A stretch of DNA of 7,847 bases from Candidatus Bipolaricaulota bacterium (lineage in GTDB: Bacteria > Bipolaricaulota > Bipolaricaulia > UBA7950 > UBA9294). A model generated the notes under the pieces. It saw only the letters and a list, made by a program, of their open reading frames with translations, did no database searches and was not told the origin of the DNA. Made by a program: the position numbers and the translations under genes. Every line of letters starts with the position of its first letter. Positions within the stretch are counted from its first letter, which is position 1. This document shows, in pieces, positions 1 to 4,829 of the stretch. The stretch is from positions 1 through 7,847 of the forward strand of contig JAUWNS010000110.1 in NCBI GenBank assembly GCA_030612485.1. The letters run 5' to 3'.

Positions 1-171
1 ACCTAATCTGAGCGATTCAGCAGCGATTGTTGATCGCACGTCGTGGTGGTGGTTGATTTGGTGAACAAGATGCCGTAGATAACGTACCGCTCGGTAAGAT
101 GTGCCCCATAACGCCTAGAGAATCCGGTTGACGGGCAACAGATCAGCTCACGGAGAGCCGTCAACACACAC
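1..171. other. Left flank of the IS, no supported gene
   Basis: This stretch lies outside the left end of the insertion sequence. All plus-strand frames are interrupted early. A minus-strand frame stays open for about 70 codons, but its translation has no recognisable motif and runs across the IS boundary, so I do not call it. It holds a short GTGG-type simple-sequence patch near position 42. It does not visibly supply the missing 5' part of the gene at the right end of the IS. Confidence 0.5.
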
Positions 172-224
172 CCTCCCTGTAGACAGTGGCGGAAAACTGT
201 GTTGGCGTTGGTTTCGTGCTTAAG

Positions 225-1616
225 TCAGACCAGAGCAGCCACCGGAGGCGAATTGGCTTGGTCCCAGATCTTCTGGAGGTTCAACCGCTCCCACACCGCA
301 CGTGTTACCTTAAGGATCGTACGACCACCAGTGACTACGATCTTCCCCGCAATGTCCAGGTACGTCCTCCGGAAGGTGGCGGGATACACGTCGGGACAGA
401 TGCTCTCCTCGGTGACGTCCCTCTTGAATGCCTCCATCAGGTTGAACGCAAGGACCATCGTGTAGTAGAAGGCAGTGTTCGGTTCAAACCTCTTGAACGG
501 AAGCTTCTCCGTACCGAACTCCTTCAGCGCACGGTGGCGTAGTTCATCCTTGCCCCGGCCATGGGCCAGGTTCACCACCCCGGGGGTCGTTAGCCAATTG
601 GCCTTCCCGACTGCCTTGAGCTTCTGATCCAAGGGATCGCCTTCCCCCAGGTTGGTGTAGTACACTTTCCGGTCTTGAGCAAAGGAAAACACCCCTTGGT
701 AATCCTTCCTGATCAGCCGGGTGAACACTACCCTCCTTGGCTTGTCCCACGTCCCCCGTTGATCTCCAAAGGAGGCGCAAAGGTAGCAGCGACCGTCTTC
801 CTTGTCCAACCGCTGCCAGTCCTCTTCAGGAATCTGCTGGGCCCGCTGCTCGATATCATCGTAGCGCTTGCCTCCACATACGTAACCGATCCCCAGCCTC
901 TCAAACGCACGGAAGTTCTCTTGGTCAAAGAAGCCAGCGTCTACAGTAAGCACGATCGGCACGTCGGCATCGTACTGTTTCCTGATCTTGTCTACGATGT
1001 GGGTCATCATACGCATGACTGTCTTGCCGTGGTTGGAGTGTTTCTTGCCTCGTCTGAACACCGCGTCCACCACGTATGGTCCCCACTTCAGCTGTAAGGG
1101 TTGGAACCCTTTGCGTTTCTTGTAGGTGGGGTCTACCCCTTCTCTGTGCTGAGCATCGTCGTTGTCCATCACCATCGTATCCAGATCCAACAACACGACC
1201 TGGGGTTTATGTGCCTGAAGCCGCCACAGAAACAGATCTTGCAACAGCCGGCGAAACAGGAAGTTCCTGCAGAAGGAGAACCCGTTGAGGAACCGTTTCA
1301 TCTGATGCGATGAGACCATATCCCCAGGATCCGTCTCGATGGTGGAAGCGTACCCGGTGTCAGTAGCCAGATGGTCAAAGTAGGTCAGGTGCAGATCCGT
1401 GCCATCGAGGAAGAAGCACAACAGCTGCTTGAACGCTTCTGCCACCCTGATCCCCTTGGATGATTTCCGGATCGAGCCGAAGTAGCGGTCCATCAACTGG
1501 TAGATGTTGATCCGTTCCAGGTAGCGGACCCAGGGCGTCAGGCCGGCACGACCGGTCAAGTTTTCAGAGGTAGGTTCGATACGATCGATCTTGTCCTTTC
1601 TTCGCTGATGGGGCAC
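225..1616 (-). CDS. IS1380-family DDE transposase
   Basis: This 463-residue protein is an RNase H-fold DDE transposase expected to excise and insert the surrounding IS. It has a helical N-terminal region (about 20-130). The first catalytic aspartate lies in LLDLDTMV (D144 or D146), the second in VLTVDAGFF (D226). The likely catalytic glutamate is E358 in GRGKDELRHRALKEF, ahead of the family-like N-x-A-F-Y-x-x-x-L-A-F-N-L stretch at 380-393. The segment KKRKGFQPLQLKWGPYVVDAVFRRG (166-190) matches the conserved post-D1 region of IS1380 and IS4-type enzymes. Length is normal and there is no frameshift, so the gene looks functional. The start is GTG at 1616, supported by AGGAGG ten bases upstream. 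The IS1380 assignment rests on motif recognition; a neighbouring IS4-superfamily group is the alternative. Confidence 0.88.
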   Translation of the reverse strand: MPHQRRKDKIDRIEPTSENLTGRAGLTPWVRYLERINIYQLMDRYFGSIRKSSKGIRVAEAFKQLLCFFLDGTDLHLTYFDHLATDTGYASTIETDPGDMVSSHQMKRFLNGFSFCRNFLFRRLLQDLFLWRLQAHKPQVVLLDLDTMVMDNDDAQHREGVDPTYKKRKGFQPLQLKWGPYVVDAVFRRGKKHSNHGKTVMRMMTHIVDKIRKQYDADVPIVLTVDAGFFDQENFRAFERLGIGYVCGGKRYDDIEQRAQQIPEEDWQRLDKEDGRCYLCASFGDQRGTWDKPRRVVFTRLIRKDYQGVFSFAQDRKVYYTNLGEGDPLDQKLKAVGKANWLTTPGVVNLAHGRGKDELRHRALKEFGTEKLPFKRFEPNTAFYYTMVLAFNLMEAFKRDVTEESICPDVYPATFRRTYLDIAGKIVVTGGRTILKVTRAVWERLNLQKIWDQANSPPVAALV

Positions 1617-1626
1617 AATAACTACG

Positions 1627-1632
1627 CCTCCT
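1627..1632 (-). promoter_or_regulatory. Transposase ribosome binding site inside an inverted repeat
   Basis: AGGAGG on the minus strand lies ten bases before the GTG start at 1616 and fixes that start. It is wholly contained in the inner arm (1625-1637) of a perfect 13-bp inverted repeat whose other arm is at the IS terminus (1714-1726). It can therefore be masked in any RNA that contains both arms. Confidence 0.7.
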
Positions 1633-1663
1633 GGTGTGGATTGGTTTCACCCATTGGGTGATA

Positions 1664-1696
1664 CACAACACAGAGATCTAAATGCTCTGTATTGTG
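1664..1696 (-). other. Hairpin in the transposase leader
   Basis: The arms are CACAACACAGAG (1664-1675) and CTCTGTATTGTG (1685-1696), with a 9-base loop. In DNA they match at 11 of 12 positions. In the transposase-sense (minus) RNA the odd pair becomes U-G, so all 12 pairs can form; in plus-strand RNA it is a C-A mismatch. A smaller dyad, CACCCA-T-TGGGTG (1648-1660), follows in the leader. These would fold at the 5' end of the transposase mRNA. There is no following T-run in either direction, so a terminator is unlikely. Confidence 0.55.
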
Positions 1697-1708
1697 CTTG
1701 TGTACTAC

Positions 1709-1737
1709 ATTATACACCAGGAGGCGCCTCTGTTCTA
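1709..1737 (-). promoter_or_regulatory. Candidate transposase promoter at the IS end
   Basis: On the minus strand a consensus TATAAT (1714-1709) lies immediately inside the IS terminus. At 17-bp spacing the -35 position (1737-1732) reads TAGAAC, a weak match that lies in the flanking DNA, outside the IS. The promoter would then depend partly on the insertion site. A start near 1702 would leave the outer arm of the 13-bp repeat out of the native transcript. The -10 box is seen directly; its use as a promoter is inferred. Confidence 0.45.
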
Positions 1738-2258
1738 GCAAGGGAATCGCTCAACTAAGGTACAAAGCAGTTGTAGATCTAGTGAGCTCGCGGATCGAGA
1801 AGGCTAAGAGCTTCGGTAAGAAACACAAAATAAAGGGCGGAATTGACATTGATCTCCTAGTCAAAACCGTGATGGAGAAGATCGGCGATGAAACCTTAGG
1901 GAAGTTTTATCGCGAGACGATCTTGAATCGGAAGCCTCTATACACGAAGGCTCTGCCCAAAGCTTCCGGCGCCACCCGGATTGAGCAGGATCTTTTAGGG
2001 TGGCGGCTCCACACCGGGCGGAGGCATATTGCCTGTAAATCTGAAGCGGAAGGCCGCTACTTGAAGGTTTGGCTTGAGGTAGGTTTAGAGGAGATTAAGG
2101 TGCCTAAGAATGAGGATTATCTAAGAGAGATCCTTCCCGAGTTAGAGGCTCTGAAAGACAAAATCGATGGAGTAGTGGAGAATTACTTAGGTGCGATCCT
2201 CGATACCAAACTTCGGGAGAAGATCTTGCATCAATTATGGCAGGAAATCGTGAAATAA
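1725..2258 (+). CDS. 5'-truncated gene of unknown function beside the IS
   Basis: The reading frame runs out of the IS right end to a TAA at 2256-2258 and encodes about 177 residues outside the IS. I do not recognise the family. The protein is charged, largely helical and soluble, with no membrane segment or signal peptide. The middle part contains GWRLHTGRRHIACKSEAEG, and the C-terminus is Leu/Glu/Lys-rich with a possible amphipathic helix (LPELEALKDKIDGVVENYL). The frame continues back into the IS to about 1662. The only start there is a TTG at 1692 with no ribosome binding site, and no well-placed start lies just outside the IS. The simplest reading is that the insertion removed the N-terminus. 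The fic gene follows after 28 bp on the same strand, so the two were probably cotranscribed. A short intact gene using an internal GTG near 1780 cannot be excluded. Confidence 0.55.
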   Translation, partial: RLCSSKGIAQLRYKAVVDLVSSRIEKAKSFGKKHKIKGGIDIDLLVKTVMEKIGDETLGKFYRETILNRKPLYTKALPKASGATRIEQDLLGWRLHTGRRHIACKSEAEGRYLKVWLEVGLEEIKVPKNEDYLREILPELEALKDKIDGVVENYLGAILDTKLREKILHQLWQEIVK

Positions 2259-2286
2259 TTCATTTGATAGCATTATAAGGACTGGA

Positions 2287-3327
2287 ATGTATAAACCCAA
2301 TTTCAAGGTCACAAATAAGATCGTTAACCACATTGCGGAGATCTCCGCCGCGCGGGAGCTGATCCTCAACGCTCCAATCTTGCCCCAATGGGAGGTTAAA
2401 CTGCGCAAAGAGGCCATCCTCAAGATGGCCCACCATTCGACGAGCATCGAGGGAAATAGGCTGACCCTGGAACAGGTCGAAGACCTCCTGGCTGGTAAAG
2501 AGGTCCCGGCATGGGAGAAGGACAGAATAGAGGTCGAAAACTATGTAAAGGTATTGGAATACATCGATCGGCTTGGGAGCAAAGGGGATCAAGGAATCAC
2601 TGAGGAGGCTCTCCTAGAGATCCATCGGCTGACGACCAGGGGGCTTTTGGATGAGACTGAATCTGGACATTGCCGCAGGGTTCCGGTGGCGGTTGTGGAC
2701 GGCTTTGGCAAGACGGTCTTTCAACCTCCGCCGGTAGAGAAGGTCCCCAAGTTGATGGAAGAGTTTGTCGCCTGGCTCAACAGTGAGAAGGCGACAGAAT
2801 TATATCCTGTCTTGATGAGCGGGATCGCCCACTATGAGCTGGTCCGTGTTCATCCTTTTGTCGATGGGAACGGGCGGACAGCGAGGGCTCTTGCCACTCT
2901 GATCCTCTACCGGCGGGGCTTCGATACGAAGAGGTTCTTCGCCCTGGACGACTACTACAACGAGGACCGGAGCCGCTACTACGCTGCCCTTCAGGCTGTC
3001 GATCCCGAGACGATCGATATCACAAAATGGCTGGAATACTTCACCGAAGGTGTGGCCGTCAGCATGGGAAGGGTGAAGAAAGCAATCCTCGACTTCAGCT
3101 TGGATCGAAGGTTGAAAGAGGCCAAAGGCCAAATTTACCTGGAAGATAGACAAATGGCGATCCTCAAGCACCTTCAGACTAACGCTCGCATCACGATCAG
3201 CGAGGTGCAATCGATGTTCGGCATCAGCCGAGAGATGGCCAATCGCCTCATCCGGCCTCTGCTAGAGAATGGCTTAATCGCCAGGCAGGGTAAGGGCCGA
3301 GCAACTTACTACGAGCTAAGCCTATAA
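2287..3327 (+). CDS. Class II Fic protein with C-terminal winged helix
   Basis: This 346-residue Fic protein probably transfers AMP from ATP onto a hydroxyl side chain of a target protein. The core motif HPFVDGNGRTAR (189-200) is complete, with catalytic H189, the acidic D193 and the phosphate-binding GNGR. The N-terminal STSIEGN (51-57) matches the inhibitory-helix motif S/T-x-x-x-E-G/N. E55 should reach into the active site and restrain it, which defines class II. The stretch FQPPPVEKVPKLM (145-157) is the usual target-positioning flap. Residues about 285-345 (TISEVQSMFGISREMANRLIRPLLENGLI) form a winged helix-turn-helix, so it may bind DNA or regulate its own gene. Length and layout are typical of Fic-wHTH proteins. 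The start is ATG, with AAGGA upstream. It follows the truncated gene by 28 bp. The target cannot be deduced from sequence. Confidence 0.92.
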   Translation: MYKPNFKVTNKIVNHIAEISAARELILNAPILPQWEVKLRKEAILKMAHHSTSIEGNRLTLEQVEDLLAGKEVPAWEKDRIEVENYVKVLEYIDRLGSKGDQGITEEALLEIHRLTTRGLLDETESGHCRRVPVAVVDGFGKTVFQPPPVEKVPKLMEEFVAWLNSEKATELYPVLMSGIAHYELVRVHPFVDGNGRTARALATLILYRRGFDTKRFFALDDYYNEDRSRYYAALQAVDPETIDITKWLEYFTEGVAVSMGRVKKAILDFSLDRRLKEAKGQIYLEDRQMAILKHLQTNARITISEVQSMFGISREMANRLIRPLLENGLIARQGKGRATYYELSL

Positions 3328-3357
3328 TCGTCAACTAATCGTCAACTAATCGTCAAC
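3325..3357 (+). repeat. Three tandem copies of TAATCGTCAAC
   Basis: Three exact 11-bp units run head to tail at 3325-3335, 3336-3346 and 3347-3357. The first TAA is the fic stop codon. Because 11 is not a multiple of 3, the three TAA triplets (3325, 3336, 3347) fall in the three different plus-strand frames. On the minus strand each unit reads GTTGACGATTA, which contains a TTGACG resembling a -35 box, but I see no good -10 at a proper distance. Confidence 0.85.
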
Positions 3358-3485
3358 CGTGTGAACTGGATTCGTGATCGCCGCTCTGCAACACTAACCA
3401 TGAGAGAGCTAACTTGCGCTGCGTCCCGAATGATATCGGAAGCCCTCGGGCTACCAACGCGGTCATTAGCCTCGCACAAAGCTGT
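3358..3485. other. Convergent intergenic region, nothing recognised
   Basis: This is the gap between the ends of fic (plus strand) and the flavodoxin-like gene (minus strand). A bidirectional terminator would be expected here. The only dyad I see is short (AGCCC-TC-GGGCT, near 3441-3452) and has no T-run, so I do not call it a terminator. Confidence 0.4.
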
Positions 3486-3992
3486 TCACTTCACGCTAGG
3501 CTTTAGTTTGACGGGCGTTCCATCCTCGATCGCTTGAGTCAGCCGGTCAATGGCTCGTGCAGTGGTCTTGGCGCGACGGAACCTTGCCCAGTTGACGACT
3601 CCAGCACCACAAACTGTCGCGCCCTTGGATTTGCAGAGCCTCCGCATCTGGCGGATGGCACGATTCCCGCCCATCCATGGGTAAGGGAAGAACTGCGTTA
3701 CGAGGCAGGCGACCTGCTTACCCTGAAGAGAGTCGACCCCCGCCAGATAGCCCCTCATGACCGGCGACAGAGAGAAAGCCTCAACCGCCGAGCCGAAGAC
3801 CAGCGTGTCGTATTGCCCTGCATCGGGCCGCGTTTTGAGCTGGAAGGCCCTGTCTCCCGACTTGCGCCCGCCGGCGACAGTCACTTGTTCGAGCACCGCC
3901 GTATGACCCTGCGCCGCGAGCTTCTCCTTCAGCTTCTCGACGACAGAAAGCGTGTTCCCTGTCTGTGAATAAACGATGATCCCAATCTTCAT
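3486..3992 (-). CDS. Flavodoxin-like FMN-binding protein
   Basis: This 168-residue cytosolic protein has the flavodoxin fold and probably binds FMN as an electron carrier or small reductase. The N-terminal strand and phosphate loop MKIGIIVYSQTGNT (1-14) carry the S-x-T-G-N-T signature that holds the FMN phosphate. YDTLVFGSAVEAFSLSP (61-77) is the second strand-loop where the flavin ring usually packs. CLVTQFFPYPWMGGN (96-110) is the third flavin-contact region. The start is ATG at 3992, preceded by GGGAGGTG at a good distance. The frame stays open upstream to 4094, but that extension has no flavodoxin character and would displace the usual N-terminal strand. It stands alone: fic converges on it and ybjQ lies about 300 bp upstream. 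The redox partner is unknown. Confidence 0.85.
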   Translation of the reverse strand: MKIGIIVYSQTGNTLSVVEKLKEKLAAQGHTAVLEQVTVAGGRKSGDRAFQLKTRPDAGQYDTLVFGSAVEAFSLSPVMRGYLAGVDSLQGKQVACLVTQFFPYPWMGGNRAIRQMRRLCKSKGATVCGAGVVNWARFRRAKTTARAIDRLTQAIEDGTPVKLKPSVK

Positions 3993-4290
3993 CTTGCACC
4001 TCCCAATCGATTCACCAAGCTGCCCGTCGTTTCCCCGCTCGAGACCGGGAAGGACCCTCGCTATCTCGGCTCTGATAGCTCCAATTCTCCTCAAGCGCAG
4101 TTGCTGACGGTCCTCCGTGCCCAGGAATTGAGAGGCCGGAAGATTTAATGATCAGAAAATCGGGAGGTTCAATCCCTCATTCGCTCAACCCTGCTCCTAC
4201 TCTCTGCGTTCTCGGCGGTGAAAGCTTCTGTTCGGCCTCCGGTATTGCTCCGCAACCTGCAAGGAGAAACAGTCATGCAACAGTTTGGAG
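3993..4290. other. Gap between ybjQ and the flavodoxin-like gene
   Basis: About 300 bp with no supported gene. It holds the flavodoxin ribosome binding site (minus strand, 4004-3997). A weak minus-strand promoter candidate, TTGAAC with TTAAAT 18 bases later, lies at about 4170-4140 and could serve that gene. I see no clear terminator after the ybjQ-like gene. A tRNA T-arm look-alike near 4162 lacks the rest of a tRNA. Confidence 0.35.
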
Positions 4291-4608
4291 CTACTCCTTC
4301 AACCGCACGGCCGTTCCGTAGGCGAGGATCTCGGCAGCGCCAGACATCGTCTGGGAGGTGGTGAAGCGTACTCCTAAAACAGCGTTTGCACCGAGAGCTT
4401 CTGCTTCTTTAATCATGCGAGATAGCGCCTCATCGCGTGCCTGGGAAAGCATACGAGTGTACTCCTTGATCTCACCACCGACGATATTCCGCAGCCCGGC
4501 CATCACATCCCGTCCGATGTGGCGGGCCCTGATCGTGTTCCCCCGCACGAGGCCAAGAACCTCCTCGACCTTGCGTCCTTCCACCGCTTCAGTCGTCACT
4601 AGAAACAT
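4291..4608 (-). CDS. YbjQ family (UPF0145) protein
   Basis: This 105-residue protein matches the YbjQ/UPF0145 family from end to end. The conserved blocks are VRGNTIRARHIGRDVMAGLRNIVGGEIKEYT (21-51), ARDEALSRMIKEAEALGANAVLGVRF (57-82) and the C-terminal GAAEILAYGTAV (90-101). Family members are small soluble alpha/beta proteins, sometimes annotated as putative heavy-metal-binding; their biochemical role is not established. The start is ATG at 4608, with GGAGG seven bases upstream. That ribosome binding site lies inside the preceding membrane-protein gene, with which it overlaps by 20 bp, so translation is probably coupled. It is the last gene of the apparent ruvC-polA operon. Confidence 0.88.
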   Translation of the reverse strand: MFLVTTEAVEGRKVEEVLGLVRGNTIRARHIGRDVMAGLRNIVGGEIKEYTRMLSQARDEALSRMIKEAEALGANAVLGVRFTTSQTMSGAAEILAYGTAVRLKE

Positions 4609-4804
4609 TCTTTCCCTCCTTCTTCCGTTCCAGCACCAGCCCGATGATCGTTATGCTCAATCCCGCCGCCCCAATCAGGATCACCACCTTGAAGAATGTC
4701 CCGATTCCGGGTGCGGTGAGGATCAGGCAGATCAGGAAGTAGGCGGCATATCCGCCAATGAGGCTCCCCGCGACGATCATCAGCCAATAACCGAGTTTCA
4801 GCAT
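4589..4804 (-). CDS. Small two-helix membrane protein of unknown function
   Basis: This 71-residue protein has two strongly hydrophobic segments, about 5-30 (YWLMIVAGSLIGGYAAYFLI and following) and 37-58 (FFKVVILIGAAGLSITIIGL and following). A short APGIGT turn joins them and a charged tail, ERKKEGKNVSSDD, ends the protein. It should sit in the cytoplasmic membrane as a hairpin; the basic residues after helix 2 suggest both termini are in the cytoplasm. There are no known catalytic motifs and I do not recognise a named family. The start is ATG at 4804 after a strong AAAGGAGGAGGG. It begins 25 bp after the polA stop and overlaps the YbjQ gene by 20 bp. The good ribosome binding site and tight spacing on both sides argue that it is a real gene. 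Confidence 0.75.
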   Translation of the reverse strand: MLKLGYWLMIVAGSLIGGYAAYFLICLILTAPGIGTFFKVVILIGAAGLSITIIGLVLERKKEGKNVSSDD

Positions 4805-4829
4805 GATCCCTCCTCCTTTGTTCCCTTGG

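Larger units (their letters stand above)
172..1724 (-). mobile_element. IS1380-family insertion sequence
   Basis: The element consists of one transposase gene, 53 bp of left end and about 108 bp of right end, roughly 1.55 kb in all, which suits the IS1380 family. The ends were placed by comparing the two termini read inwards. CCTCCCTGTAGACAGTG (172-188) and CCTCCTGGTGTATAATG (1724-1708, minus strand) agree at 11 of 17 positions, including the first five. That is an imperfect terminal inverted repeat, so each end could be off by a few bases. I see no convincing target-site duplication at these ends. A CCTC occurs at 172-175 and again at 1727-1730, but using it as the duplication would spoil the inverted-repeat match. 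The right end also holds the promoter, ribosome binding site and dyads listed separately. Confidence 0.75.
1625..1726. repeat. 13-bp perfect inverted repeat at the IS right end
   Basis: The arms are CGCCTCCTGGTGT (1625-1637) and ACACCAGGAGGCG (1714-1726), an exact reverse complement, with 76 bases between them. The outer arm overlaps the IS terminus and the inner arm overlaps the transposase ribosome binding site. In minus-strand RNA one extra G-U pair (1727 with 1624) could extend the stem. The intervening DNA holds two further dyads, so the whole segment can fold as one branched structure. Confidence 0.8.

Noticed and set aside
4..210. Minus-strand frame of about 70 codons ending near position 4, with a GGGAGG before a possible TTG start
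   Set aside because: It crosses the IS boundary and its translation, including a run of threonines from a simple GTGG repeat, has no recognisable protein character.
1719..1730. Plus-strand AGGAGG at the IS end as a ribosome binding site for the downstream gene
   Set aside because: No ATG, GTG or TTG follows in frame within a workable distance; it is explained as the outer arm of the inverted repeat.
3325..3357. Tandem TTGACG on the minus strand as stacked -35 boxes or a short CRISPR-like array
   Set aside because: There is no good -10 at 16-18 bp, and the units abut without spacers, so it is neither a supported promoter nor a CRISPR array.
3993..4094. 34-codon N-terminal extension of the flavodoxin-like gene
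   Set aside because: Flavodoxins begin at the first strand, here MKIGIIVYS, and the ATG at 3992 has a good ribosome binding site; the extension is probably just an open frame.
4155..4180. GGTTCAATCC resembling a tRNA T-arm
   Set aside because: Only a 4-bp stem forms, and no acceptor, D or anticodon arms are found upstream, so there is no tRNA and no clear attachment site.
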